A DNA stretch of 64,000 bases, taken from positions 7,658,501 through 7,722,500 of the forward strand of contig NZ_CP108462.1 of assembly GCF_036226365.1 (NCBI RefSeq), given 5' to 3'. Numbering within the stretch: the first letter of the stretch is position 1; every line of letters begins with the position of its first letter. This DNA is from Streptomyces sp. NBC_01262. Its GTDB lineage: Bacteria > Actinomycetota > Actinomycetes > Streptomycetales > Streptomycetaceae. Shown one piece after another: positions 1-8,240 of this stretch. Under the pieces are notes generated by a model that saw nothing but the letters and a program-made list of their open reading frames with translations, made no database searches and was not told the DNA's origin. The translations under genes were made by a program, and so were the position numbers.

Positions 1-1241
1 GTCGTACGGACGTACCAGGAGGGCTGCGCGTAGTAGAGCAGCGCGGTGTGGCAGCGCCAGCAGTGCGGGTAGCTGTGCTCGTACGGGACGTGCCGGAAGA
101 GCAGGCCGCGGGCCTGGAGGTCGGCGACCAGCTTCTCGTCGGCCTTCTTGAAGAACTCACCGCCGACCAGCGGCACGTCCTCCTCGAAGGTGCCGTCGGG
201 GCGGACCGGGTTGACGACCGGGAGGCCGTAGGCGCGGCAGACCTTGAGGTCCTCCTCGCCGAAGGCAGGGGACTGGTGGACGAGGCCGGTGCCGTCCTCG
301 GTCGTGACGTACTCGGCGTTGACCACGTAGTGGGCGTCCGGGATCTCGACGAGGTCGAAGGGGCGCTCGTAGGTCCAGCGCTCCATCTCGCGGCCGGTGA
401 AGGAGACGCCGGTGGCCGTCCAGCCCTCGCCGAGCGCCTTGCCGAGCAGCGGCTCGGCGACGACCAGCTTCTCCTGGCCGTCGGTGGCGAGGACATAGGT
501 GACATCCGGGTGCGCGGCGACGGCGGTGTTGGAGACCAGGGTCCAGGGGGTCGTCGTCCAGACCAGCAGCGCCGCCTCGCCCGCGAGCGGGCCGGAGGTG
601 AGCGGGAAGCGTACGAAGACGGACGGGTCGACGACCGTCTCGTAGCCCTGGGCCAGCTCGTGGTCGGACAGGCCGGTGCCGCAGCGCGGGCACCAGGGGG
701 CGACGCGGTGGTCCTGGACCAGTAGGCCCTTGTCGAAGATCTGCTTGAGCGACCACCAGACGGACTGGACGTACTCCGGGTCCATCGTCCGGTAGGCGTC
801 GTCCAGGTCCACCCAGTAGCCCATGCGGGTGGTCAGCTCGGCGAAGGCATCGGTGTGCCGGGTCACCGACTCGCGGCACTTGGCGTTGAACTCGGCGATG
901 CCGTACTTCTCGATGTCCTGCTTGCCGGAGAAGCCCAGCTCCTTCTCCACCGCGAGCTCGACCGGCAGGCCGTGGCAGTCCCAGCCGGCCTTACGGGTCA
1001 CATGGTTGCCCTGCATGGTCTTGAAGCGCGGGAACACGTCCTTGAAGACGCGGGCCTCGATGTGATGGGCGCCGGGCATGCCGTTGGCGGTCGGCGGGCC
1101 CTCGTAGAAGATCCACTCGGGCTTGCCCTCGGTCTGCGCGACCGAGCGGGCGAAGACCTTGTTCTCCTGCCAGAACGCGAGCACCTCGTGCTCAAGCGCG
1201 GGCAGGTCGACCTGGGCGGGGACCTGGCGGTACTGCGACAT
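1..1241 (-). CDS. ileS: Isoleucyl-tRNA synthetase, N-terminal part (runs off the window)
   Basis: Class I aminoacyl-tRNA synthetase that charges tRNA-Ile in the cytoplasm. The first 413 residues are present and the C-terminal half lies beyond position 1. The HIGH region reads GPPTANGMPGAHH at residues 48-60. The CP1 editing domain begins further on and contains a TTTPWT motif. The KMSKS loop is outside the window. The ATG at 1241 has an AGGAGG-like ribosome site (GGAGG at 1251-1255, 9 nt spacing). That site is the one masked by the T-box leader upstream, which independently supports this start. The reading frame is open to the window edge, so the gene is incomplete only because the window ends. 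Confidence 0.96.
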   Translation of the reverse strand, partial: MSQYRQVPAQVDLPALEHEVLAFWQENKVFARSVAQTEGKPEWIFYEGPPTANGMPGAHHIEARVFKDVFPRFKTMQGNHVTRKAGWDCHGLPVELAVEKELGFSGKQDIEKYGIAEFNAKCRESVTRHTDAFAELTTRMGYWVDLDDAYRTMDPEYVQSVWWSLKQIFDKGLLVQDHRVAPWCPRCGTGLSDHELAQGYETVVDPSVFVRFPLTSGPLAGEAALLVWTTTPWTLVSNTAVAAHPDVTYVLATDGQEKLVVAEPLLGKALGEGWTATGVSFTGREMERWTYERPFDLVEIPDAHYVVNAEYVTTEDGTGLVHQSPAFGEEDLKVCRAYGLPVVNPVRPDGTFEEDVPLVGGEFFKKADEKLVADLQARGLLFRHVPYEHSYPHCWRCHTALLYYAQPSWYVRT

Positions 1242-1250
1242 CGGATTCTG

Positions 1251-1500
1251 CCTCCGGCGGACACGTCATGAGCGTTTTCCGTCGGAGGGACGAGAGCGCT
1301 TCGTTCGCGCCGCTCCCGCGGTACCACCCTCCTTGACCGCGGACGGGTTCGCCCACGGCCCCCTCATTGGGGTCGCGCTGCCGGTTCTACTCGCTCCACG
1401 GTCCACTGGGCCCGCGAGGCTTTCCTCCGGCGGCTCCGGGGTGATCTTCACGTCGCGCACACCCCCGGGCTTCCACCGTCCCCGGGTCGCTACTGGCTGC
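1251..1500 (-). promoter_or_regulatory. Translational T-box riboswitch of ileS (ultrashort stem I type)
   Basis: On the minus strand the T-box consensus AGGGTGGTACCGCG is present exactly, at 1330-1317. Upstream a hairpin (CCGGGGGUG at 1468-1460 with CACCCCGG at 1443-1436) carries the isoleucine codon AUC at 1445-1443 at the edge of its terminal loop, as in the short stem I T-boxes known for actinobacterial ileS. Two exclusive pairings can be read. In one, GGAGGG (1332-1327) pairs with CCCTCC (1289-1284), the anti-sequestrator stabilised by uncharged tRNA. In the other, CCTCCGACGG (from 1288) pairs with the ribosome site CCGCCGGAGG (1260-1251). Control is therefore probably at translation initiation. 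The pairing is read by eye; the mechanism is inferred from the family. Confidence 0.9.
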
Positions 1501-1801
1501 GTGCGGCGCTACTCGTCCCCTTCCACGCCTTTCGCTCCGGCCAGTGTACGGGGAAGCGAGGGGGCCTGTCGGCCGGGTTTCCGGCCGCCGGGCCCTGACC
1601 CGAATGGCCTGTTCTGCTCCGACCTACCCGGAAGTACCGGAATACCTGGCGGTGAGCTGGGCACAACGGATGCAGACCTGCCTCCCGACCGGGCGTGGCG
1701 GGCGAATCCGGCGGCGTGCCCCGTTGCCGCGGGTCCGGAGTCGATTTATCGTTCCGGGACGATTCGCGCGCAAGATCACAATTTGTGAAGGGGCCGCGGC
1801 A
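1501..1801. promoter_or_regulatory. Divergent intergenic region between ileS leader and the DksA-like gene
   Basis: No gene was recognised here. It must hold the promoter of the ileS T-box transcript (minus) and that of the zinc-finger gene (plus). A perfect 11-bp palindrome, CACAA-T-TTGTG, sits at 1777-1787, 14 nt before the plus-strand ATG. It overlaps the expected leader of that gene and could be a small operator. No convincing -35/-10 pair was found. Confidence 0.4.
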
Positions 1802-2566
1802 ATGGTGGCGAAAACGGTGAAAACAACGGCTGCGCCGGGCGGTGCGGTCAAGAAGGCTGCCGCCGCGAAGAAGACGGCTTCCGCCAGAAAGGCAACCCCG
1901 GCCAAGAGGGCCGCGTCCGCGAAGAAGACGGCGCCCGCCGTGAGCAAGGCGACGACCGCCTCCAAGGCGACGACCGCCAAGAAGGCGGTCGCGAAGAAGG
2001 CGAAGACGACCGCCTCCAAGACGACGACCGCCAAGAAGACGACCGCGAAGACGACGAACGCGAAGACGACCGCGAAGAAGACGGGAGCCCACAAGGTGGT
2101 TGCTAAGAAGACCGCGGCGCGGACGGCCGCGCCCGAGGCGACAGCCGTGCCCACGCCCCGCGCCGCGGTGCCGGGGGAACTGCCCGTACGGCCGGGGGAG
2201 GACCCCTGGACGGCGGCGGAGGTGGTGGAGGCCCGTGAGGAGCTCACGGTCGAGGGGGCCCGCCTGAAGTCGGAGATCGCGGCCTCGGAGGCGGCGGTCG
2301 CGGGCCTGCTGCGCGACTCGGGCGACGGGGCGGGCGACGACCAGGCGGACACCGGTACGAAGAACATCACGCGCGAGCACGAGATGGCGCTGGCCGCCAA
2401 CGCCCGCGAGATGCTCGCCCAGACCGCGCACGCCATGGAGCGGCTGGACGCCGGTACGTACGGGGCGTGCGAATCATGTGGCAATCCGATCGGAAAGGCC
2501 CGGATGCAGGCCTTTCCGCGGGCAACCCTGTGCATGGAGTGCAAGCAGAAGCAGGAACGCCGCTGA
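1802..2566 (+). CDS. DksA/TraR-type zinc-finger protein with Lys/Ala/Thr-rich N-terminal tail
   Basis: A 254-residue protein in two parts. Residues 1 to about 112 are low-complexity Lys/Ala/Thr repeats (AKK, TTAKK and variants), like the tails of histone H1-like and HU-tail proteins. The C-terminal part has a predicted helical hairpin followed by a C4 zinc finger of DksA/TraR type: C223-x2-C226-x17-C244-x2-C247. DksA-family proteins bind RNA polymerase through its secondary channel; whether this one does is inferred. The basic tail suggests added nucleic-acid binding. The ATG at 1802 was chosen because GAAGGGG precedes it and the upstream frame overlaps the ileS leader. It lies just upstream of lspA, as in Streptomyces. 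Confidence 0.88.
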   Translation: MVAKTVKTTAAPGGAVKKAAAAKKTASARKATPAKRAASAKKTAPAVSKATTASKATTAKKAVAKKAKTTASKTTTAKKTTAKTTNAKTTAKKTGAHKVVAKKTAARTAAPEATAVPTPRAAVPGELPVRPGEDPWTAAEVVEAREELTVEGARLKSEIAASEAAVAGLLRDSGDGAGDDQADTGTKNITREHEMALAANAREMLAQTAHAMERLDAGTYGACESCGNPIGKARMQAFPRATLCMECKQKQERR

Positions 2567-2629
2567 CCGCCGGTCCGGTGCGCAACGCTGTGCCGTAACC
2601 TCGTCCTCGTCAGGAAGGGACGTACGCAC

Positions 2630-3181
2630 ATGGCGAACGCGGAGCACACCATAAGCACTCAGGACGAGGCGACCGAGCCCGCCCGCCAGGGTTCCCGTTC
2701 GCGGCGGATCGCCGTGCTGCTGGGCGTGGCGGCGCTCGCGTACGCCCTGGACCTGCTCAGCAAGATCTGGGTGGTGACCCGCCTCGAAGGGCACGAGCCG
2801 ATCGATGTGATCGGGTCGTACCTGCGCCTGGAAGCGGTGCGCAACGCGGGCGCGGCCTTCGGGTTCGGCCAGGGCATGACGATCGTGTTCACGCTCATCG
2901 CGCTGACCGTGATCGGCGTGATCGCGCGGATCTCCCGCAAGCTCTACAGCCTGCCCTGGGCGATCGCGCTGGGCCTGCTGCTGGGCGGGGCCTTCGGCAA
3001 CCTCACGGACCGCGTGTTCCGGGCGCCGGGCTTCCTGGAGGGGCATGTGGTGGACTTCATCGCGCCCACCCACTTCGCCGTCTTCAACCTGGCAGACTCG
3101 GCGATCGTCTGCGGCGGCATCCTGATCGTGCTGCTGTCCTTCAAGGGCCTGGACCCGGACGGGACCGTCCACAAGGGCTGA
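2630..3181 (+). CDS. lspA: Lipoprotein signal peptidase (signal peptidase II)
   Basis: Membrane aspartyl protease that removes the signal peptide from diacylglyceryl-modified prolipoproteins, acting after Lgt (encoded at 44623). The protein has 183 residues, a polar N-terminal tail of about 25 residues and four predicted membrane segments. Family motifs are present: NAGAAFGF near residue 72, GNLTDR with D127, and FNLADS with D156. D127 and D156 are the expected catalytic pair. AGGAAGG lies upstream of the ATG. It follows the DksA-like gene by 63 bases and precedes the pseudouridine synthase, a common actinobacterial order. Confidence 0.96.
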   Translation: MANAEHTISTQDEATEPARQGSRSRRIAVLLGVAALAYALDLLSKIWVVTRLEGHEPIDVIGSYLRLEAVRNAGAAFGFGQGMTIVFTLIALTVIGVIARISRKLYSLPWAIALGLLLGGAFGNLTDRVFRAPGFLEGHVVDFIAPTHFAVFNLADSAIVCGGILIVLLSFKGLDPDGTVHKG

Positions 3182-3234
3182 ACGAGGACTGCGCGAGGGC
3201 TGAACCGTATCCGGAGTCCGGCATACTCGTTCAG

Positions 3235-4188
3235 GTGAGCACCCTTCCCCAGAGCAGCCCCGAGATCCGCACCCTGCCCGTACCCGATGGCCTCGAAGGC
3301 GAGCGGGTGGACGCCGCCATCGCGCGCATGTTCGGATTCTCGCGGACCAAGGCGGCCGAGCTGGCCGCCACCGGGAAGGTCACCATCGACGGCAGCGCCG
3401 CCGGCAAGTCCGACCGCGTCAGCGGCGGCGCCTGGCTGGAGGTCGAGATGCCGGCCCCGCCGCGGCCGGTCGAGATCGTCGCCGAACCCGTCCCCGGCAT
3501 GAAGATCGTGTACGAGGACGACCATGTCGTCGTCATCGACAAGCCGGTCGGCGTCGCCGCCCACCCCAGCCCCGGCTGGACCGGCACCACGGTCATCGGC
3601 GGCCTGGCCGCCGCCGGCTACCGCATCTCCACCTCCGGCGCCGCCGAGCGCCAGGGCATCGTGCACCGGCTGGACGTCGGCACCTCCGGGCTGATGGTCG
3701 TGGCCAAGTCGGAGATCGCGTACACCCTGCTCAAGCAGCAGTTCCGCGAGCGGACCGTCGACAAGCGCTACCACGCGCTCGTCCAGGGCCACCCGGACCC
3801 GATGAGCGGCACCATCGACGCGCCGATCGGGCGGCACCCCAACCACGACTACAAGTGGGCCGTCACCGCCGAGGGCAAGCCCAGCATCACCCACTACGAC
3901 CTGGTCGAGGCCTTCCGTTCCGCTTCCCTGCTCGACATCAAGCTGGAGACGGGACGCACCCACCAGATCCGCGTCCACATGTCCGCCCACCGCCACCCCT
4001 GCGTCGGCGACATCACCTACGGCGCCGACCCGACGCTCGCCAAACGGCTCGGGCTCACCCGGCAGTGGCTGCACGCCGTCCGGCTCGGCTTCGAGCACCC
4101 CGGGGGCGGCCGCTGGGTCGAGTTCGCGAGCGAGTACCCGGACGACCTGCAGCACGCCCTCGACACGGTGCGGGCGGACAGTGCCTGA
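3235..4188 (+). CDS. rluD: RluD-family 23S rRNA pseudouridine synthase
   Basis: A 317-residue RluA/RluD-type enzyme that isomerises uridines in RNA, by family large-subunit rRNA. Residues about 21-75 form an S4-like RNA-binding domain. The catalytic domain carries HRLDVGTSG at 144-152, with D147 as the catalytic aspartate, then the family segment ending in GRTHQIRVH. The start is the GTG at 3235; later starts would cut the S4 domain. It overlaps the next gene by 8 nt, so the two are probably co-transcribed. RluD orthology is suggested by domain order and by linkage to lspA; exact target sites cannot be read from sequence. Confidence 0.9.
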   Translation: MSTLPQSSPEIRTLPVPDGLEGERVDAAIARMFGFSRTKAAELAATGKVTIDGSAAGKSDRVSGGAWLEVEMPAPPRPVEIVAEPVPGMKIVYEDDHVVVIDKPVGVAAHPSPGWTGTTVIGGLAAAGYRISTSGAAERQGIVHRLDVGTSGLMVVAKSEIAYTLLKQQFRERTVDKRYHALVQGHPDPMSGTIDAPIGRHPNHDYKWAVTAEGKPSITHYDLVEAFRSASLLDIKLETGRTHQIRVHMSAHRHPCVGDITYGADPTLAKRLGLTRQWLHAVRLGFEHPGGGRWVEFASEYPDDLQHALDTVRADSA

Positions 4189-4636
4189 CGCGTACGACAT
4201 CCGGGTCGCGACGGCCCCGGGGGACCTGAAGGCGTGCTTCGCCGTACGGCACCAGGTCTTCGTCGTCGAGCAGAAGGTCCCGGCCGAGCTGGAGTACGAC
4301 GAGCACGACGAACCCGACGCGAAGGCCGTACACGTCCTGGCCGTCGGCCCGGACGGGCCGCTCGGGGCCGGACGGCTGATTCCGGGCGATGCGGGGGCCG
4401 GGGGGACCGGCATCCTCGGCCGCCTTGCCGTGGCGCGTGCCGCGCGTGGCTTCGGTATCGGCGTGGCGCTGGTGCGCGCGATCGAGGACGAGGCGCGGCG
4501 GCTCGGGCTGTCGGCCGTCGAGCTGCATGCGCAGACGCATGCGCTGGGCTTCTACGAACGGCTCGGGTACGTGGCGTACGGCCCCGAGTACGAGGAAGCG
4601 GGCATCGCGCACCGGTCGATGAGCTGCGCGTTGTAG
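4181..4636 (+). CDS. GNAT-family N-acetyltransferase
   Basis: A 151-residue protein of the ElaA/YjcF branch of GNAT acetyltransferases. These move an acetyl group from acetyl-CoA to an amine; the substrate is unknown. Fold landmarks are the early FAVRHQVFVVEQ segment, the acetyl-CoA loop region GRLAVARAARGFGIG near residues 84-98, and the C-terminal YERLGYVAYGPEYEEAGI segment. The GTG at 4181 lies inside the end of the preceding pseudouridine synthase gene (8 nt overlap), which indicates translational coupling. Confidence 0.85.
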   Translation: MPDAYDIRVATAPGDLKACFAVRHQVFVVEQKVPAELEYDEHDEPDAKAVHVLAVGPDGPLGAGRLIPGDAGAGGTGILGRLAVARAARGFGIGVALVRAIEDEARRLGLSAVELHAQTHALGFYERLGYVAYGPEYEEAGIAHRSMSCAL

Positions 4637-4688
4637 GAGGTCGCGGCCTTTGAGTCGCTGAGCCGCATGCGCATGCGAGGCTGAGGGC

Positions 4689-6293
4689 GTGGATCAACTA
4701 GCGCTCTTCTTCGCCCTGATGCTGGCGGCGATCGTGATGGTGCCCCTGGGGGACCGGCTGGGACTGCCCGCGCCGGTGCTGATGACCCTGCTGGGGATCG
4801 CGATGGCGCTGCTGCCGTTCGTCCCGAACGTCGAGATCAACCCCGAGCTCATCCTTCCGCTGGTGCTGCCGCCGCTCCTCTACGCCTCCGTACAGCGCAC
4901 GTCCTGGCGGCAGTTCGCCGCCAACAAACGGCCGATCTTCCTGCTCGCCGTGGCCCTGGTCTTCATCACGACGGCCGGCGTCGCGGCCGTGGCCCACTCC
5001 GTCGTACCCGGCATCACGCTCGCCGCGGCCGTCGCACTCGGCGCTCTGGTCGCGCCGCCCGACCCGGTCGCGGCCACGGCGGTCGCGGGCAAACTCGGGC
5101 TGCCGCGCCGGATGGTGTCGATCCTGGAGGGCGAGGGGCTGTTCAACGACGTCACGGCGATCGTGCTCTACAACGTGGCGATCGCCGCCGCCGTCACCGG
5201 CAGCTTCTCCTGGCCGCACGCCATCGGCGAGCTGGTGCTCTCCGCGGTCGTCGCCGTGGCCGTCGGGCTCGCACTGGGCTGGGGCGCCGGCAAGCTCATG
5301 GGGATGGTCGACGACCCGACCCTCCAGATCGGGCTCACCCTCCTCGTCCCCTTCGCCTCCTACGCCATCGCCGACGAGGCCAGCGGTTCCGGGGTGCTCG
5401 CCGTCCTCACCACGGCCCTCTTCCTGAGCGAGTACGCCTCCGACGCCGACGACGTCTCCGGGCGGCTCGCGGGCAGCACCTTCTGGGAGATCGTCGACAC
5501 CCTCGTCACCGGCCTCGCCTTCGGCCTCATCGGGCTTGAGCTCCACAACGTCTTCGAGGTCGGCTCCGGCCGCTGGGGCACCATGGCCGCTCACGCGGGC
5601 GCGGTGGTCGCGGTGGTCATCGGCGTACGGCTGCTGTGGCTGCTGCCGGCCTCGTACGTCACCAAACGGCTGCACCGCAAACGGGACCTCGACGAGGACA
5701 TCCCCATGACCTGGCGCGAGACCGTCGTGATGTGGTGGGCCGGCATGCGCGGGGTGGCCTCCATCGCCCTCGCCCTGGCCATCCCCCTGCACACCGACGC
5801 CGGCGGCTCCTTCCCCGCGCGCGGCGAAGTCCTGTTCATCGCCTTCGTGGTCGTCCTGACCACCCTCGTCCTGCAGGGGCTCACCCTGCCCCTCCTCGTC
5901 AAGCGGCTCGGCGTCAGCGGCGACATCGAGGCCGAGCACGACCTGGAGCGCATGCTCGCCCTGCGCGCCATGCTGGCGGCCAAACACCGGCTCCGCGAGA
6001 TCGGCGACGCCGAGCACCTCCCGGAGGAGGTCGAGGAACTGCTCCAACGGCGCGCCGTCGACGTCGGGGTGAGGATCTGCCCCGACATCCTCGACGACGA
6101 GCGCCGGGAATCCCACAAAAAGCGCATCGGGCGCACCAGGACCATGCAGCGGATCCAGAACGAGATGCTCTCCGCCGCACGCCACGAAGTGCTCGCCGCC
6201 CGCAGCGAACCGGGCTACGACCCCGAGGTCGTCGACCGCGTCCTGCGCCAGCTCGACCTGCGCAGCCTCAGGTCGGCCCCCCGGCAGACGTAG
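4689..6293 (+). CDS. Na+/H+ antiporter, CPA1 family
   Basis: A 534-residue membrane protein with about 12 predicted transmembrane segments, from residue 3 to about 410. A hydrophilic cytosolic tail of roughly 120 residues follows. The core holds the CPA1 signature GALVAPPDPVAATAV and the segment LEGEGLFNDVTAIVLYN, whose acidic/Asn residues form the ion site in this family. The likely role is exchange of cytoplasmic Na+ (or K+) for protons. Start is the GTG at 4689 after a GAGGCTGAGGG stretch. It is followed by a repeat-containing gap and by a convergent mechanosensitive-channel gene. Confidence 0.92.
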   Translation: MDQLALFFALMLAAIVMVPLGDRLGLPAPVLMTLLGIAMALLPFVPNVEINPELILPLVLPPLLYASVQRTSWRQFAANKRPIFLLAVALVFITTAGVAAVAHSVVPGITLAAAVALGALVAPPDPVAATAVAGKLGLPRRMVSILEGEGLFNDVTAIVLYNVAIAAAVTGSFSWPHAIGELVLSAVVAVAVGLALGWGAGKLMGMVDDPTLQIGLTLLVPFASYAIADEASGSGVLAVLTTALFLSEYASDADDVSGRLAGSTFWEIVDTLVTGLAFGLIGLELHNVFEVGSGRWGTMAAHAGAVVAVVIGVRLLWLLPASYVTKRLHRKRDLDEDIPMTWRETVVMWWAGMRGVASIALALAIPLHTDAGGSFPARGEVLFIAFVVVLTTLVLQGLTLPLLVKRLGVSGDIEAEHDLERMLALRAMLAAKHRLREIGDAEHLPEEVEELLQRRAVDVGVRICPDILDDERRESHKKRIGRTRTMQRIQNEMLSAARHEVLAARSEPGYDPEVVDRVLRQLDLRSLRSAPRQT

Positions 6294-6347
6294 GGAACCG
6301 GTCACCGGACGGACCCGGTGAACCAACGCGGCCACCGCGCCCCGCGC

Positions 6348-6405
6348 TCAGCGGTTGCCGGGGCCCGGGCCCATGTCATTGCTTCGCGGCGCGGCGGCTT
6401 CGCGG
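6348..6405. repeat. 58-bp direct repeat, copy 1 (intergenic)
   Basis: This 58-bp segment matches 6497-6554 at 56 of 58 positions. Read on the minus strand it encodes the same peptide end as the MscS-like protein next door (REAAAPRSNDMGPGPGNR and a stop), although no gene uses this copy as its natural end. The two copies are in the same orientation and 149 bp apart. Confidence 0.85.
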
Positions 6406-6420
6406 ACCTCTCTTTTTTTG

Positions 6421-6474
6421 GCGGCCCTCGCGGGCGCTTCGCTTGCTTCGGGTCGCTGCGCCGGCCTCCGGCCG
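6421..6474. repeat. Dispersed GC-rich repeat, copy A
   Basis: About 54 bp that match the reverse complement of 35065-35118 with few differences. The shared core is GCCCTCGCGGGCGCT, then CGCTTGCTTCGGG and GCTGCGCCGG. It lies in the gap between the antiporter and MscS genes, just after a T-run at 6412-6419. It looks like a mobile or spreading intergenic repeat of the streptomycete type rather than a gene. Confidence 0.7.
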
Positions 6475-6496
6475 TCGGGCCGGGTGCCGGGTGTGT

Positions 6497-6554
6497 TCAG
6501 CGGTTGCCGGGGCCTGGGCCCATGTCGTTGCTTCGCGGCGCGGCGGCTTCGCGG
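6497..6554. repeat. 58-bp direct repeat, copy 2 (forms the 3' end of the MscS gene)
   Basis: Second copy of the element at 6348-6405, with two substitutions. It begins exactly with the complement of the MscS stop codon and encodes the C-terminal REAAAPRSNDMGPGPGNR of that protein. Confidence 0.85.
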
Positions 6555-7600
6555 TCGGGGGCCTCGGCGAGGCCCGGGGCGGGGGCGGTGTTGATGCGGG
6601 GGAGGGCGTAGGGGTGTTCGTGGCGGAGCCAGGCGATGAGTTGCTCGCGGAGGATGCAGCGGAGGTTCCAGATGTCGTCGGCGTCCTTGGCGGTGGCGAG
6701 GGCGCGGACCTGGATGGTGGTGGGGGTGGTGTCGGTGATGACGAGACCCCAGGCGCGGCCGTCCCACTCGGCGCAGTCCTTGAGGATGTCGTGGAGATGC
6801 TCGCGCATGAGGTCGATCGGGGTGGCGTGGTCGAGGTGGAAGAAGACGGTGCCGGTCATGCGGGGGTTGTTGCGTGACCAGTTCTCGAACGGCTTGCTGG
6901 TGAAGTAGGAGACGGGCATCGTGATCCGCCGCTCGTCCCAGGTGCGCACCACGAGATAGGTGAGCGTGATCTCCTCCACCGTGCCCCACTCGCCCTCGAA
7001 GACCCCCACGTCTCCGATCCGCACGATGTCGCCGAAGGCGATCTGCAGACCGGCGAAGACATTGGCCAGCGTCGACTGCGCGGCGACACCGGCGACGATC
7101 CCGATGATGCCGGCCGAGGCCAGCAGCGAGGCGCCGATGGTGCGCATCGCGGGGAAGGTGAGCAGCATCGCCGCCACCGCCACCACCCCGACGGTCACCG
7201 ACACGACCCGCTGGATCAGCGTCACCTGCGTACGCACCCGCCGCACCCTGGCCGCGTCCTGGTTGGTGGACGCGAAGCGGGCGTACGAGGACTCCACCAC
7301 CGCCGCGGCGACCCGCACCGCGAGCCACGCGCAGGCCGCGATCAGGAAGAGGACCAGGGCCTGCCCGACGGCCGCCCGGTGGTCGCGGGCGATGTGCGCG
7401 TAGCCGTAGGCGCCCCGCAGCAGCGCCGCGCACAGCGCGAGCTGGAAGGGGACGCGGCAGCGCCGCAGCGGGCCCCACAGCGGTGACTCCGGGTGCCGTC
7501 GGCCTATGCGGCGCACCGCCTGGTCGACCGCCCAGCCGACGACCAGGGTGATGACGACGGCGCCACCGGCCACGATGAGCGGGCGGATGACGTTTTCCAT
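6497..7600 (-). CDS. MscS-family mechanosensitive ion channel
   Basis: A 367-residue protein with about five N-terminal membrane segments, the last one Gly/Ala-rich (SLLASAGIIGIVAGVAAQST), which is the pore helix signature of MscS. A beta domain (GLQIAFGDIVRIGD) and a C-terminal alpha/beta domain follow. It releases solutes under hypo-osmotic stress. The ATG at 7600 (MENVIRP) is preferred because a TANNNT element, TACCGT, lies 7 nt before it, as in leaderless actinobacterial mRNAs. An ATG at 7624 is possible. The last 18 residues are encoded by a 58-bp repeat that also occurs just downstream, so the original C-terminus may have been replaced. Confidence 0.88.
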   Translation of the reverse strand: MENVIRPLIVAGGAVVITLVVGWAVDQAVRRIGRRHPESPLWGPLRRCRVPFQLALCAALLRGAYGYAHIARDHRAAVGQALVLFLIAACAWLAVRVAAAVVESSYARFASTNQDAARVRRVRTQVTLIQRVVSVTVGVVAVAAMLLTFPAMRTIGASLLASAGIIGIVAGVAAQSTLANVFAGLQIAFGDIVRIGDVGVFEGEWGTVEEITLTYLVVRTWDERRITMPVSYFTSKPFENWSRNNPRMTGTVFFHLDHATPIDLMREHLHDILKDCAEWDGRAWGLVITDTTPTTIQVRALATAKDADDIWNLRCILREQLIAWLRHEHPYALPRINTAPAPGLAEAPDREAAAPRSNDMGPGPGNR

Positions 7601-7658
7601 GGCTATGACGGTAGCTGGCACCATGGTCGCGTACCCGAGCCCTGCCGGAGGCAGCCCT

Positions 7659-8240
7659 GTGAATATCGTCCTTTTCCACTCGGCCTACGGTCTGCGCCCC
7701 GCCGTGCACGCCGCCGCCGACCGGCTGCGCGCGGCCGGTCACGTGGTGCACGTGCCCGATCTCTACGAGGGCCGCACCACCGAGACCGTGGAGGCGGGCA
7801 TGGCCATCAAGGACGAGATCGGCCGCGACGAACTCCTCATGCGCGCCGTCACCGTCTCCGGCCCCCTCTCCGACCAGGGACTCGTCTACGCGGGCTTCTC
7901 ACTCGGCGGCTCCATCGCCCAGAACCTCGCCCTCGCCGACGCCAACGCACGCGGCCTGCTCCTCCTCCACGGCACCTCGGACATCGCCGACGACGTCACC
8001 ACCGACATCCCCGTCCAGCTCCATGTGGCCGACCCCGACCCCTTCGAGTCCGACGACTGGCTCAACGCCTGGTACCTGCGCATGCGCAAGGCAGGCGCCG
8101 ACGTCGAGATCCACCGCTACCGGGGCGCCGGCCACCTCTACACCGACCCGGACCTGCACGACTACGACGCGGACGCGGCCGAGCGGACCTGGGCGATCGC
8201 GCTGGACTTCCTGGCGGACCTGGAAGCTGACGCTCAGTAG
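7659..8240 (+). CDS. Dienelactone hydrolase family alpha/beta hydrolase
   Basis: A 193-residue single-domain alpha/beta hydrolase. It has the N-terminal strand NIVLFHSAYGLRP, the segment AGFSLGGSIA, and a late GAGHLYTD with the presumed catalytic histidine. The usual nucleophile Cys/Ser of the dienelactone family sits here as Ser in GFSLGG. The GTG at 7659 is chosen because GGAGG lies 7 nt upstream; an in-frame ATG at 7623 would add 12 residues without a good ribosome site. The gene ends inside the next, convergent gene (7 nt overlap). The physiological substrate is unknown. Confidence 0.85.
   Translation: MNIVLFHSAYGLRPAVHAAADRLRAAGHVVHVPDLYEGRTTETVEAGMAIKDEIGRDELLMRAVTVSGPLSDQGLVYAGFSLGGSIAQNLALADANARGLLLLHGTSDIADDVTTDIPVQLHVADPDPFESDDWLNAWYLRMRKAGADVEIHRYRGAGHLYTDPDLHDYDADAAERTWAIALDFLADLEADAQ

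Noticed and set aside
4698..6335. 545-codon frame antisense to the antiporter
   Set aside because: Asp/Gly/His-rich shadow without a known fold; the plus-strand gene is clear.
6406..6420. T-run TCTTTTTTTGG as an intrinsic terminator of the antiporter gene
   Set aside because: A T-run exists but no stable stem lies directly before it; the repeats nearby explain the sequence better.
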